Position numbers and translations under genes: made by a program
Assembly: GCA_002393945.1 (NCBI GenBank)
Contig: DGSO01000029.1
Location: forward strand, 1 to 64,000
Direction: 5' to 3'
Origin: Bacteroidales bacterium UBA4360
Lineage (GTDB): Bacteria; Bacteroidota; Bacteroidia; Bacteroidales; UBA932
DNA length: 64,000 nt
Shown here: positions 17,915-27,837 of the stretch, in pieces
How the letters are laid out: each line of letters opens with the position of its first letter
How positions within the stretch are numbered: the stretch's first letter is position 1
The notes under the pieces: model-generated
Databases searched by the model: none
The model's input: the letters and a program-made list of their open reading frames with translations, nothing else
Told to the model about the DNA's origin: nothing

Positions 17915-20900
17915 ATGAAATACGATAATATACTTAAAACTGTTGCGGCTTTAGCCGCCGGAATGCTTCTCTTCTCCTGTCAGCAGCAGGAAGAACCCGG
18001 AGAAGCAAGGGCTGTGGCCGCCTCTGAGACCTACCTCGCATTCGAGGCGCAGGGCGCGGCTCAGCAGACCGTGGAAATCTATGCCGACGGAAGCTGGCTT
18101 GTCGACGTTGACAGCGACTGGATCAGCGTAACTCCTTATGAAGGAACAGGCATGGGTTCCATTACCATATCTGTTGCAGACAATGTTGCTGCAGGGGTGG
18201 AAGACCGTCCCCGTGTCGGCAAGATTACGGTACAGGGCGGAACCGCTCTCCGCAATGCCGTCATTACCGTCCACCAAGACGGCGACACCTACAAGGGTGT
18301 ACAGGAGTATACCCTGACGCAGATTCAGGCCCTGGATGACGATGCCGTCGGCAAAATCCCGGAGGCCACGGTAGTGGCCGTGACCAAGGGGGGATTCGTG
18401 CTGGCCGATGAAGCGGCTTTCCTGTATGTGAAAGGCGCCCGTGAGGTAAAAGCCGGCGACGTAGTGTCCCTGAACGGTGCCAAGACTACCCTTTACAGCA
18501 CGCCTGCCTTCCTTGTGGACGAGCTGGAAGTGAAAAATAGCCAGGACATCGTATACCCTGAGGCTCCGGACATGACGGATCAGCTGGGCTCCTATAAGGG
18601 CGGCGTGGTTTATGCCAGCCTGAGGGGCTCCATGGTGAACGGCGTTCTCAAAGTGGGGAAAGCCAATGTACAGGTGCTGGAACCCATTGATGAGGTCGGC
18701 CTGGATGAAGTTGACCTTCACAAGGTCACACTCACCGGCTATGCTGTGGGCGTGAGCGGTGCCACAGGCTACTTCGTGGCCGTTTCCGTGGCCGATGAAG
18801 GGGCAGACGAAGCACTGGTCCCCTATCCGCTCCGCTGGGCCATCGGCAAGGACCTTAACTACAGCAACGACACATTCAACAACGACAACCCTCGCATCGA
18901 CCCCGTCCAGGGTATCGGCTATATTGAGTATGTGCCCTACGACCTGGAGAACACCAACGCCCAGGGCAACTACAAACTGGATGTTTCCGGCAATAACCCG
19001 CGCGTCACTGGACCGTGGGTCAACGACTACTGGCTGTTCTACGGCAATGGCGCCATCAAGGCCGGTACGGAGGTGCAGATAGCCTTCGAGATGCGTTCTT
19101 CCAAGTGGGGCCAGAAGTTCTGGTTGCTGGAGTACCTTGACGGCGACCAGTGGCTGCCGGCCGGAACGCCGCAAACCTCCACGGAACCCGGAGAGGAAGT
19201 GTTCTATACCTGTGCCACCAATATTGACGGCGCCACCAACCAGCCCGTGATGGAAACCATCCGCTTCCGCCGGAACAATGACCACCTGCAGATCCGTCTG
19301 CGCTGCGTGGTTAACTGGAGGGGCGGCGGAGACCCCATGTCTCCCTGCCGTTCCACGGCATCGTCCCGTCTGTCCATCACCAATGTGGACGACGATACCT
19401 ACCGGCCTTCCGTCCTTATTCTGAAGGAAGGCGACGGCGTGGAGAAAGACCCCGTGTACGCCAATATAGAGGTGTCAACGGACCTTCTCACCTTCAACGG
19501 AACGCCGGACGCTCCCAAGACCATAAAGGTAAAATCGGACTACGATTTCACAATTTCCACCTCTTACGACTGGCTCACCTTCGACGTGACTGAAGGCCCT
19601 GCAGGGGAGGAGACGGCCATAGCCGTAACCTGCGTGCCCAGCGAGCTTTCAGAGCTTCGTGAAGGCACCATCCGCATTGTCTCCGAGGATTCCGAGAAAG
19701 TGATTAACGTGGTGCAGAGCGCTGCTGGTCAGATGCTCGATCCGTTTATCAGCGTTTCTACAGGTAACCGCTTCGACATTCCGGCAACGGCAGGGTCCAA
19801 GGTCCTTAAAATCCAGTCAAACGTGGAATTCCAGGCGGAATCCCTTGCCGATTGGATTACCCTTACCGCCCTGTCCACAAAGGGAATGGTAGACTGGACC
19901 GACTACGAGGTGGCATATACCGCCAACGACCTTGAGACAGAGCGCACCGGCACGGTCCGTTTCTTCAATGCAGAGAAGAATCTGGAATCCGTAGTGACCT
20001 TCGTCCAGGCCGGCAAGGAACCCGAACCGCTGTACCCGGAGGGCGTCTACTTCCAGGACGACTTCGAGTGGCTGCAGCCGTATGTGGATGCCTATCTGCA
20101 GGCCAATCCCGGTGATGCGGAAAAGATAGACCCGGTTGGAATGAACCTGGCCTCTCACGCCCAGCCCAATATCTGGAAGTTGTACGGCGACAACAATGAA
20201 CTGGCTGTATCCCTGGTCAACAATCTGCAGAGCCGCGGCTACACAGACTTGAATCCGGGTGCTCAGGTGCTGTATCTCCAGAAGAATTACTTCAAGATGG
20301 GCGCGACCGATAAGCATACCGGCCTTCAGCTGCCCGCCATCAAGTTTGGCGATACTCCCGTAGACGCCGACTTCAGCTTTGACTGGTGCGCCCATATGAC
20401 CGGAAAGGGTGCGATTGACAAGCTTACCATCACGGTGGCTATCGTGGAAGGTCCCGGTACGTTTGCCGATACGGGTACACAAACCTCGGCCGAGATTGTC
20501 ACCACTCAGGAGAATGGCAAGCTGGAATGGCAGCACGCTACCGTGAAACTGCAGGGCGTGACGGATGCGACGCGTATCCAGATTTATCCTACCCACTACA
20601 AGGATGGGGCGGGTGCTTCGCAGCAGCGCTGGCATCTGGACAACATCAAGGTCGCTCAGCCGGAACAGCCCAAACCCGCGGTGAACGACGTCCTGTGGGA
20701 AGAATGGTGGCAGGGTTCGGTGGCAAACGAGACTCCCTCTGCTTACGGCGCTTCCGAGGATAAAACGACTGTATCCTTCGGCAATGCGCCCATAACCTAT
20801 ACGGAGAGCGGCTCCACGGCCCTGAAGGCCGATGCCCTGGTATTCTGCGACAAGGTTGCCAATGCCACAGACCCGAAGATGGTCATGAATTTGCTGGTTG

Positions 20901-21217
20901 CCAAGAACAACGGTAACCTGACGGCGTCCGGCATCCCTTGCAAAGGTGTAAAAACAGCGACGCTCACTTACCGGAGCAACTCCAAACTGGAAGGGAATCA
21001 TCAGGTCACATCTTCCGTTGCCGGCGTTTCCATCGGCACATTGGAGGCTACCTCTGTCCCTAAACTGGACTTGGCGACAAAGAACACCTATACCATCACC
21101 TGCTCCATTTCGGTGTCCGAAGGGGTGGATGTCCTTGACCTGACTATTACGAATATCAGCACCAGCGCCAATATCCGTGTCGACGGTCTGGAACTGGTCG
21201 TGACGGAAGTCTGGTAG
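17915..21217 (+). CDS. Large surface lipoprotein with three BACON-type domains
   Basis: An 1100-residue lipoprotein (signal ends LFSC, Cys 22). BACON-like Ig modules occur near residues 37-120 (SDWISVTPYEGTG), about 510-600 (YDWLTFDVTEGPAG) and about 605-700 (ADWITLTALSTKG). In between and after are beta-rich segments, with an OB-like region after the first module (YTLTQIQALDDDAVGKIPEATVVAV split over two strands). Two later stretches end in LDNIKV and LELVVTEVW, as carbohydrate-binding jelly-rolls do. It takes the position of the third surface-binding protein (SusE/F-like) in SusCD operons and probably holds substrate at the surface. No catalytic motif is visible. The ligand is unknown; a large glycan carrying phosphate groups would fit the operon. 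Confidence 0.75.
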   Translation: MKYDNILKTVAALAAGMLLFSCQQQEEPGEARAVAASETYLAFEAQGAAQQTVEIYADGSWLVDVDSDWISVTPYEGTGMGSITISVADNVAAGVEDRPRVGKITVQGGTALRNAVITVHQDGDTYKGVQEYTLTQIQALDDDAVGKIPEATVVAVTKGGFVLADEAAFLYVKGAREVKAGDVVSLNGAKTTLYSTPAFLVDELEVKNSQDIVYPEAPDMTDQLGSYKGGVVYASLRGSMVNGVLKVGKANVQVLEPIDEVGLDEVDLHKVTLTGYAVGVSGATGYFVAVSVADEGADEALVPYPLRWAIGKDLNYSNDTFNNDNPRIDPVQGIGYIEYVPYDLENTNAQGNYKLDVSGNNPRVTGPWVNDYWLFYGNGAIKAGTEVQIAFEMRSSKWGQKFWLLEYLDGDQWLPAGTPQTSTEPGEEVFYTCATNIDGATNQPVMETIRFRRNNDHLQIRLRCVVNWRGGGDPMSPCRSTASSRLSITNVDDDTYRPSVLILKEGDGVEKDPVYANIEVSTDLLTFNGTPDAPKTIKVKSDYDFTISTSYDWLTFDVTEGPAGEETAIAVTCVPSELSELREGTIRIVSEDSEKVINVVQSAAGQMLDPFISVSTGNRFDIPATAGSKVLKIQSNVEFQAESLADWITLTALSTKGMVDWTDYEVAYTANDLETERTGTVRFFNAEKNLESVVTFVQAGKEPEPLYPEGVYFQDDFEWLQPYVDAYLQANPGDAEKIDPVGMNLASHAQPNIWKLYGDNNELAVSLVNNLQSRGYTDLNPGAQVLYLQKNYFKMGATDKHTGLQLPAIKFGDTPVDADFSFDWCAHMTGKGAIDKLTITVAIVEGPGTFADTGTQTSAEIVTTQENGKLEWQHATVKLQGVTDATRIQIYPTHYKDGAGASQQRWHLDNIKVAQPEQPKPAVNDVLWEEWWQGSVANETPSAYGASEDKTTVSFGNAPITYTESGSTALKADALVFCDKVANATDPKMVMNLLVAKNNGNLTASGIPCKGVKTATLTYRSNSKLEGNHQVTSSVAGVSIGTLEATSVPKLDLATKNTYTITCSISVSEGVDVLDLTITNISTSANIRVDGLELVVTEVW

Positions 21218-21244
21218 GCCGCAGGGCTTCTGTAACATGTGCAG

Positions 21245-21285
21245 TGCGCCCGATGTCCCGTTTTTGGGGACGTCGGGCGCATTTT
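21245..21285 (+). terminator. Terminator of the SusCD operon
   Basis: A 15-bp stem with one G-T pair (TGCGCCCGATGTCCC at 21245-21259 with 21267-21281) and a seven-base loop is followed by TTTT. It lies 27 bases past the stop of the BACON lipoprotein and is the first of two related hairpins. Confidence 0.65.
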
Positions 21286-21332
21286 CAGCCTTGTTTGCGC
21301 CCAATGTCCCAGTTTGGGGGACGATAGGCGCA
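21245..21332. repeat. Tandem pair of related palindromic elements
   Basis: The left arm TGCGCCCGATGTCCC (21245-21259) recurs with one change as TGCGCCCAATGTCCC (21296-21310), each followed by a matching right arm (21267-21281 and 21318-21332). The second stem is interrupted by a four-base internal loop. The spacing of 51 bases and shared arms suggest a REP-like element present twice, not two unrelated terminators. Confidence 0.6.
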
Positions 21333-21392
21333 CTTGGCATGGCGAACGGATCCGGCGAGGGGTCGATGGTGAGGGCTCTCTTTGCGCAAGAG

Positions 21393-21423
21393 TTGCATTT
21401 TCCGCAGTTTTTTCGTATCTTTG
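21393..21423 (+). promoter_or_regulatory. gyrA promoter
   Basis: TTG at 21393-21395, a 20-base spacer and TATCTTTG at 21416-21423 match the Bacteroidales consensus. The leader to the ATG at 21451 is about 23 bases. Confidence 0.7.
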
Positions 21424-21450
21424 TATGTTTATAAGATAAGTATTTTTACT

Positions 21451-24000
21451 ATGGATAACAACGAAGAGAAGAATCAGTTAGAGGAGCAGGAAAATACCGG
21501 TTACATCGAACAGGTAGAAATAGACCACGAAATGCGCAGTGCGTACATCGACTACTCGATGTCCGTCATTGTGTCGCGAGCTCTCCCCGATGCCCGCGAC
21601 GGCCTCAAGCCCGTTCAGAGGCGAGTCCTCTTCGGTATGGACAACATGGGTCTGAGTTACAGCGGCCAGACAAAGAAAAGCGCCCGTATCGTCGGTGAGG
21701 TCATGGGTAAGTACCATCCCCACGGAGACTCCAGCGTATATGACGCCATGGTGCGCCTTGGCCAGGAATGGAACCAGAGATACCCTCTGGTGAAGGGCCA
21801 GGGTAACTTCGGCTCGGTGGACGGCGATTCTCCTGCCGCCATGCGTTACACTGAGGCCAAACTCCAGAAAATGGCAGAAGACGTTCTTGCCGACATGGAC
21901 AAGGACACCGTCGACATGACCCTCAACTTCGACGACACCCTCGAAGAACCCACCGTGGTGCCTACGAAGGCCCCGCTCCTTCTTCTCAACGGCGCATCCG
22001 GTATTGCCGTGGGTATGGCAACGAACATGGCTCCCCACAACCTTGGAGAATGCTGCGACGCCATCTGCGCCTATATCGACAATCCCGCCATCACCATCGA
22101 TGAGCTCATGCAGTACATCAAGGGCCCCGATTTCCCTACCGGCGGCATCGTGATGGGCAAGGGCGGCATCAAGGAGGCCTATGAAACCGGCCGCGGCCGC
22201 ATCGTCATCCGCTCCAAGACGGAAATCGAAGTCGACGACAAGGGCCGTGAGACCATCGTCGTGACGGAAATCCCCTACATGGTGAACAAGCGCGAGATGA
22301 TCGAAAAGATCGCCCAGCTTGCCGATGAAAAGAAGGTGGAAGGCATCTCCTACATCAACGACGAATCTTCCCGCGGTGAAACGCGTGTGGTCATCCGCCT
22401 CAAGCAGGGAACCAACTCCGGCGTCGTCCTGAACCTGCTCTTCAAGTACAGCCCCCTCCAGAGCAGTTTCTCCTTCAATAACGTCGCCCTTGTAAAGGGA
22501 CGTCCCCGTACCCTCAGCCTCAAGGAAATCATCGCCGAATTCGTGGAATTCCGTCATGAGGTGGTTGTACGCCGCACCAAGTTCGACCTGGACAAGGCCC
22601 AGAAGAGAGCCCACATCGTGGAAGGCCTCCTCAAGGCCATGGACCTCATCGACGAAATTGTCCATATCATCCGTTACGAATCCAAGAGCATCGACGAAGC
22701 ACGCCAGATGCTCCAGGACCGCTACCAGTTCTCCGAAGCCCAGGCTGCAGCTATCGTCGAGATGCGTCTCCGCCAGCTCGTCGGCTTGGAAAGGGAGAAG
22801 CTCCAGAACGAATTCGACGAACTCATGAAGTTCATCGAGCGCTGCAACATCATCCTTGGTTCGGAGGAAGAGCAGCTCAAGGTCGTCAAGGAAGAGACCA
22901 TGGACCTCAAGGCCCGCTACGGAGATCCCCGCCGCACTGAAATCACCCTTGCCGACGACGAATTCAACCCCGAAGACTTCTATGCCGACGAAGACCAGGT
23001 TATCACTATTTCCCACCTGGGCTACATCAAGCGTACCGCCCTCACCGAATTCCGCACCCAGAACCGCGGCGGCGTGGGCATGAAGGGAAGCGCCACCCGT
23101 GATGAAGACTTCATCGAGCACATATATATCGCCAACACCCACAGCACTATGCTTCTGTTCACCCAGAAGGGCAAGTGCTACTGGCTCAAGGTATACGAAA
23201 TTCCGGAAGGCACCCGCACTTCTAAGGGGCGCGCCATCCAGAACCTCCTCCTTATCGACCCTGACGACAGCGTCCGTGCCTATCTCAACGTCAAGACCCT
23301 CAAGGACGAAGAGTTCATCAACAACAACTACATCATGATGGTCACCCGCAACGGCATCGTCAAGAAGACCTCCCTCGAGGCCTACTCCCGTCCCCGTGCC
23401 AACGGTGTCAATGCAATCAATATCCGTGAGGACGATGAACTCCTCGAGGCAATCCTTACAAACGGCAGGTGCAATGTCATGATCGCCGCCAACGGAGGAC
23501 GTTGCGTGCGCTTCGACGAGACCGAAGCCAGACCTCTGGGCAGAACCTCCACCGGCGTCCGTGGCATCAATCTTGATGAAGGTGATTTCGTGGTCGGTGT
23601 AGTCTGCCAGGATCCCCAGGCCGAAGATGTCGAAAAGCATCAGGTCCTTGCAGTATCTGAAAACGGCTTTGGCAAGCGTTCAGACCCTATGGACTACAGA
23701 CAGACCGCACGTGGTGCGAAGGGCGTCAGAACCCTTAACATCACTGAGAAGACCGGCAAGCTGGTGGCTATCAAGAACGTTACCGACGAGGACGACCTCA
23801 TGATAATCTGCCGCTCCGGTATGACAATCAGGATGCCTGTTAACACAATACGTGTTGCCGGACGTGCTACTCAGGGCGTAAAGCTCATCAACATCAAGGA
23901 AGGAGACTCCATCGCAGCCGTCTCTGTCGTGGCCCACTCCGAAGAGGAGGAAAGCCAGGCCGCTGAAGGAACTCCCGCAGAAACAGAAGTACAGGAATAA
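21451..24000 (+). CDS. gyrA: DNA gyrase subunit A
   Basis: GyrA is the DNA-cleaving and rejoining subunit of the type II topoisomerase that introduces negative supercoils. The breakage-reunion domain shows [14 protein letters not shown] and the active-site Tyr at 133 ([10 protein letters not shown]). The quinolone-determining region is [10 protein letters not shown] with Ser94 and Asp98, the positions equal to E. coli Ser83 and Asp87, so the sequence looks quinolone-sensitive there. The C-terminal DNA-wrapping blades include [10 protein letters not shown], a GyrA-box-like stretch that separates it from ParC. The length of 849 residues is normal, and the tail is acidic. The start at 21451 follows the promoter; an upstream in-frame start overlaps the -7 box. 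Confidence 0.96.
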   Translation: MDNNEEKNQLEEQENTGYIEQVEIDHEMRSAYIDYSMSVIVSRALPDARDGLKPVQRRVLFGMDNMGLSYSGQTKKSARIVGEVMGKYHPHGDSSVYDAMVRLGQEWNQRYPLVKGQGNFGSVDGDSPAAMRYTEAKLQKMAEDVLADMDKDTVDMTLNFDDTLEEPTVVPTKAPLLLLNGASGIAVGMATNMAPHNLGECCDAICAYIDNPAITIDELMQYIKGPDFPTGGIVMGKGGIKEAYETGRGRIVIRSKTEIEVDDKGRETIVVTEIPYMVNKREMIEKIAQLADEKKVEGISYINDESSRGETRVVIRLKQGTNSGVVLNLLFKYSPLQSSFSFNNVALVKGRPRTLSLKEIIAEFVEFRHEVVVRRTKFDLDKAQKRAHIVEGLLKAMDLIDEIVHIIRYESKSIDEARQMLQDRYQFSEAQAAAIVEMRLRQLVGLEREKLQNEFDELMKFIERCNIILGSEEEQLKVVKEETMDLKARYGDPRRTEITLADDEFNPEDFYADEDQVITISHLGYIKRTALTEFRTQNRGGVGMKGSATRDEDFIEHIYIANTHSTMLLFTQKGKCYWLKVYEIPEGTRTSKGRAIQNLLLIDPDDSVRAYLNVKTLKDEEFINNNYIMMVTRNGIVKKTSLEAYSRPRANGVNAINIREDDELLEAILTNGRCNVMIAANGGRCVRFDETEARPLGRTSTGVRGINLDEGDFVVGVVCQDPQAEDVEKHQVLAVSENGFGKRSDPMDYRQTARGAKGVRTLNITEKTGKLVAIKNVTDEDDLMIICRSGMTIRMPVNTIRVAGRATQGVKLINIKEGDSIAAVSVVAHSEEEESQAAEGTPAETEVQE

Positions 24001-24020
24001 TACTTAACAACCTAATAACT

Positions 24021-25331
24021 ATGAAAAAGCTTTTACTTACCCTTGCTCTTGCAGGCACCATGATGGCTGCCTATGCACAGAAGCCCGATGCAGACATGCA
24101 GAAGGCCGTTGACAAGGCCCTTGCTGCAACTCAGGACGCCAAGAAGTCCCTCAAACCGACTTCATGGATGAATCTTGGTAAAGCCTACATGGCTGCATAC
24201 AACAATCCCACTGCCAACTTTGCCCAGGGTATAGACCGCACCACCTTCTCCATGATGTTCAAGGAGCAGCCTTCGGCTACTGCCACCGTTACCATTGACG
24301 GCCAGCAGTTCACCCGTATGAGCTTCTCCCATGTCGATGCCTATTTCAACGCTTCTGACATCCTGGTAATGTGGGACGTCACCAAACCTTCCGTCCCCGG
24401 CAATATCCTTATGAACGCTGCACAGGCATACCATAAGGCATTTGAGCTTGGCGCAAAGGATAAGGACGTGGCTCCCAAGATGAAGGAGATTGCCGATTAC
24501 TTCTACAACGACGCCTTCACAGCCTATTCCCTCGGTGACATGGCCAAGGCTTCCGACCTCTTCAAGGGCGCTGCCGACGTATCTGTCCTTACCCCGAGTG
24601 CCGAACGCAATGACGACGCTATCTACAACACGGCATTCACCGCTCTTGCAACCAAGAACTACGCAAGGGCAGAAGAATACTACAACAAGTGCATCGCCAA
24701 CGGTCACTTCATGGATGGCAACGTCTATGCATCCCTCTCCGAGATTGCACTCGCCCAGGCCGATACACTGAAGGCCAAGAACCTCCTTGCAACCGGTCTT
24801 ACCGCATTCCCTGACAATGCCCCCATCCTTACCAACCTCATCAATCTCTATCTCTCCACCAAGGAAGATCCTGCAAAGATTGTCGAGCTCCTGGACGAGG
24901 CCAAGAAGGCAATGCCTGACAATGCTTCCCTCTATTATGTAGAAGGTAACATCTATACCGGAATCAAGGATTACGAGAAGGCAGACGCCGCATACAACAA
25001 GGCTCTGGAAATCCAGCCCGGTTATGACATGGCATACTACGGTCTTGCCACCACCCTCCTCAAGAGAGGTGAAGACCTGGTGGATGCAATGAATGCTCTC
25101 GATGTCCGCGAATGGAAGAAATACGACGAGATGAAGGTCCAGCTGGACAACATCTACAAGAGCGCCCTTGTTCCTTTTGAGAACTGCTACAACAGCAGCT
25201 CCATCCCCGAGGTCAAGGCTGCCGCAGCCGACTTCCTCAAGAGGCTCAACTTCCAGCTCCGCAGCGAAGGTGCCGAATATCAGGCAGCTTACGAGAAGTG
25301 GTCTTCGGTTGTCGCCACTCCTGCCGAGTAA
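24021..25331 (+). CDS. Periplasmic tetratricopeptide repeat protein
   Basis: Signal peptide (MKKLLLTLALAGTMMAAYAQ) followed by a 416-residue helical body. TPR-like repeats are visible at NDDAIYNTAFTALATKNYARA, VYASLSEIALAQADTLKAK, and the canonical SLYYVEGNIYTGIKDYEKAD / AAYNKALEIQPGYDMAYYGL pair. TPR proteins act as protein-binding scaffolds; this one has no enzyme motif. It lies 20 bases after gyrA in a probable operon and is followed by a strong terminator. As I recall, the gyrA-TPR pairing is seen in other Bacteroidales, but the role is not known. Exported location follows from the signal peptide only. Confidence 0.8.
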   Translation: MKKLLLTLALAGTMMAAYAQKPDADMQKAVDKALAATQDAKKSLKPTSWMNLGKAYMAAYNNPTANFAQGIDRTTFSMMFKEQPSATATVTIDGQQFTRMSFSHVDAYFNASDILVMWDVTKPSVPGNILMNAAQAYHKAFELGAKDKDVAPKMKEIADYFYNDAFTAYSLGDMAKASDLFKGAADVSVLTPSAERNDDAIYNTAFTALATKNYARAEEYYNKCIANGHFMDGNVYASLSEIALAQADTLKAKNLLATGLTAFPDNAPILTNLINLYLSTKEDPAKIVELLDEAKKAMPDNASLYYVEGNIYTGIKDYEKADAAYNKALEIQPGYDMAYYGLATTLLKRGEDLVDAMNALDVREWKKYDEMKVQLDNIYKSALVPFENCYNSSSIPEVKAAAADFLKRLNFQLRSEGAEYQAAYEKWSSVVATPAE

Positions 25332-25347
25332 TTGACAGTATAATTAA

Positions 25348-25380
25348 AAGAAGGGCTCCTCGATGAAGCCCTTCTTTTTT
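25348..25380 (+). terminator. Terminator of the gyrA-TPR operon
   Basis: AAGAAGGGCT (25348-25357) pairs with AGCCCTTCTT (25367-25376), followed by a T run, 16 bases after the TPR gene stop. This is a typical intrinsic terminator. Confidence 0.85.
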
Positions 25381-25394
25381 GTGCCTTTTTTTGT

Positions 25395-25402
25395 TATATT
25401 TG
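25395..25402 (+). promoter_or_regulatory. -7 box of the phosphohexomutase gene
   Basis: TATATTTG directly follows the terminator T-run region, 24 bases before the ATG at 25427. No -33 TTG lies at the ideal spacing. Confidence 0.5.
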
Positions 25403-25426
25403 TACAATTGACTAAAATTAAATACT

Positions 25427-26794
25427 ATGGGAGCATTTCACGCATATGACATCAGAGGTATCTACAATGTAGATTTTGACAAGGAAGTTGCATACAAGGT
25501 GGGTTATTTCCTGCCACAGCTTCTTGGCGCAGACAAAGTCCTTGTAGGACGCGACTGCCGTCTCTCCGGCCAGGAAATCCACGACTATCTTCTCAAGGGT
25601 ATCACGGACGCCGGTGCAGACGTGGACGATATCGGCCTCAGCAGCACGCCTCTGGTATATTTCGGAACGGCCAATTATGGTTACAAGGCCTCCGTCCAGA
25701 TTACGGCTTCCCACAACCCTCGTGAATACAACGGCATGAAGGTAAGCCGCGAAAACGCGCTTCCGGTGGGCCTGGATACCGGCCTCGGACAGATCAAGCA
25801 GTGGATAGACGAAGGCCGTCCCACGCCGGTTGCAGAAAAGAAAGGCGTGGTGAAGGAGATCGACATCAAGCCCGACTATATCAAGTTTCTCCAGAAGTTC
25901 AAGGGCGACTATTCCAACCTCAAGATAGCCTTTGACCTTTCCAACGGCATGGCCTGCCTCTTCGCAAAGGAAATATATAAGGGAGAGAATGCCGATTATC
26001 TCTTCGACACCATGGACGGCAGCTTCCCCAACCACGAACCCAACCCTCTTGTGGCCAAGAATGTGGAGCCTCTCAAGAGACTCGTTGCAGAGACCAAGGC
26101 CGATGTGGGCGTCATCTATGACGGCGACGCAGACCGCGTCATGTTCGTTGACGACAAGGCCCGTTTTGTCGCTCCCGACCTTGTGATTGCGATGATGGCC
26201 CGCTACTTCTGCGACGAACGCGGCGAAAAGAATCCCCGCGTCCTTCAGGAAATCCGCTCCAGCAAGGCCGTTGCAGAGTACCTCTCCGAGAATTACAATG
26301 CCGATGTGCATACCTGGCGCGTAGGTCGTGCCTTCGCTGCTCCCAAGCTCCGCGAGATTGACGGCCTCTGGGGCGGCGAACTTGCAGGACACTATTATTT
26401 CAAGGACTTCTTCTACAGTGACAGCGGCATGCTTTCCAGCATCATCGTCCTTCGCATCGTTTCTGCCCTGAAGAAGCAGGGAATCAAGCTCAGCGAAGAG
26501 AGAGACAGACTCACCCGTTACGAGAACTCCGGAGAAATCAATTACAAGCTGGAGGACAAGAAAGGCGCCATGGACGCCGTGAAGGAGTATTTCGAGTCCA
26601 AGGAAACTCCCACCAAGGTCATGGACTTCGACGGATACCGTCTCGAGTTCCCTCAGTGGTGGTTCAACATCCGTCCTTCCAATACTGAGCCTTACCTCCG
26701 TTTCATCTGTGAAGCTACTTCAAACGAGCTTCTCCAGGAAAAAATTGCCGAAACAGACAACCTCCTCAAGACCCGTTTCGGTGCAAAGCGTTAG
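25427..26794 (+). CDS. Phosphomannomutase/phosphoglucomutase family enzyme
   Basis: This 455-residue cytoplasmic alpha-D-phosphohexomutase interconverts hexose 1- and 6-phosphates for sugar-nucleotide synthesis. The four family signatures appear in order: the phosphoserine loop TASHNPREYNG, the Mg-binding DGDADR, the sugar-binding GGELAGHYYF, and the phosphate-binding RPSNTEPYLR. The GELAGH variant of loop 3 is the form found in PMM/PGM dual enzymes, so mannose and glucose phosphates are both possible. One base separates its stop from the M23/LysM gene downstream, which argues for cotranscription. Confidence 0.9.
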   Translation: MGAFHAYDIRGIYNVDFDKEVAYKVGYFLPQLLGADKVLVGRDCRLSGQEIHDYLLKGITDAGADVDDIGLSSTPLVYFGTANYGYKASVQITASHNPREYNGMKVSRENALPVGLDTGLGQIKQWIDEGRPTPVAEKKGVVKEIDIKPDYIKFLQKFKGDYSNLKIAFDLSNGMACLFAKEIYKGENADYLFDTMDGSFPNHEPNPLVAKNVEPLKRLVAETKADVGVIYDGDADRVMFVDDKARFVAPDLVIAMMARYFCDERGEKNPRVLQEIRSSKAVAEYLSENYNADVHTWRVGRAFAAPKLREIDGLWGGELAGHYYFKDFFYSDSGMLSSIIVLRIVSALKKQGIKLSEERDRLTRYENSGEINYKLEDKKGAMDAVKEYFESKETPTKVMDFDGYRLEFPQWWFNIRPSNTEPYLRFICEATSNELLQEKIAETDNLLKTRFGAKR

Positions 26795-26795
26795 A

Positions 26796-27836
26796 ATGAG
26801 AAAAACACTTCTTACAGCAGCCCTTGCGGCTCTGACATTTGCTGCCTTCGCCCAGGAGAACAGGGAGGCCGATTCCCTCCGCTACAGGTACGGCAGGCAG
26901 CAGGTGTCGGCAACCCAGCGCAAGCCCGGCACCAAGTACGCAGACACCCTTGACACCGGAAACCCCGGTGTCAAGGTGGTCCTTTACAGCAATGGCACTT
27001 ACCGTTATGTGAAAGATCCGTCCGTGATGGCCGCGGACAGCGTTTTCACTGAATTTTGGGATACCAAGACGGTGAATCCTTACCGTGAAACACCGGATGC
27101 CATTCCCGACCGTTTCAGTATCTGGGTGGTAGACTCGCTGGATTCTTATGCATGTCCAAACCAGACCACTCCGCGTTCGCAGTTCGGCTATCGGCACGGA
27201 AGACGTCACCAGGGGATAGACCTTCCGTATCCTACGGGAACTCCGGTCCCTGCGGTGTTTGACGGCAAGGTCAGGATCTCAGACTACATAGGCGGTTATG
27301 GAAACCTGGTGGTAATACGCCACGCAAACGGCCTCGAGACCTTCTATGCGCATCTTTCCAGAAGGGATGTCAATTCCGGGGACTGGGTAAGCGCCGGAGA
27401 TATCATCGGCCTTGGCGGCTCTACCGGCCGTTCTACGGGCCCGCACCTTCATTTTGAGACCAGGTACAAGGGCGCGGCCTTTGACCCCGCATGGCTCATA
27501 GATTTTGAGACGGGAACACTCCGCCACCGCCTTTTCAAGATTCGCGACTGGTATTTCAATCCCAACCAGCGCTATGTGCAGAAAGTGGACGACGAGGACG
27601 AGATTTTCCGTACCGATGAGGAAGACCGCATCCTTGCCGAAGAGCAGGCAAAGAAAGAGGCTGAGGCACGTGCCGCGGCAGAGGCTGCCGCAATGCGCTA
27701 CCACACAGTGCGCTCGGGCGACACCCTCTCGGCTATCGCCCGCAAGTATCACACTTCCGTGCGGGAAATCTGCAGGCTCAACGGCATAAAAGAAACCACC
27801 ATCCTTTCAATAGGACGGCGGCTCCGAGTTCGCTGA
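26796..27836 (+). CDS. Exported M23 endopeptidase with C-terminal LysM domain
   Basis: The start at 26796 gives the signal peptide MRKTLLTAALAALTFAAFAQ; the longer in-frame start overlaps the mutase and has none. The M23 (LytM) domain has the metal ligands in HQGIDL and HLHFE and the catalytic FYAHLS, so it should be active on peptidoglycan cross-links. A charged helix (EEQAKKEAEARAAAEAAA) links it to a LysM module at the C-terminus (YHTVRSGDTLSAIARKYH) that binds N-acetylglucosamine chains. At 346 residues it is a normal cell-wall hydrolase for cell separation or wall growth. It ends one base before the convergent def gene. Confidence 0.9.
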   Translation: MRKTLLTAALAALTFAAFAQENREADSLRYRYGRQQVSATQRKPGTKYADTLDTGNPGVKVVLYSNGTYRYVKDPSVMAADSVFTEFWDTKTVNPYRETPDAIPDRFSIWVVDSLDSYACPNQTTPRSQFGYRHGRRHQGIDLPYPTGTPVPAVFDGKVRISDYIGGYGNLVVIRHANGLETFYAHLSRRDVNSGDWVSAGDIIGLGGSTGRSTGPHLHFETRYKGAAFDPAWLIDFETGTLRHRLFKIRDWYFNPNQRYVQKVDDEDEIFRTDEEDRILAEEQAKKEAEARAAAEAAAMRYHTVRSGDTLSAIARKYHTSVREICRLNGIKETTILSIGRRLRVR

Positions 27837-27837
27837 T

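Noticed and set aside
17951..21340. Long antisense ORFs within the BACON lipoprotein gene
   Set aside because: No motif is present, and the strand with the lipobox and domains is clearly the coding one.
21478..23640. A 720-codon ORF antisense to gyrA
   Set aside because: It lies entirely within gyrA, has no signal, motif or promoter, and is explained by codon bias of the real gene.
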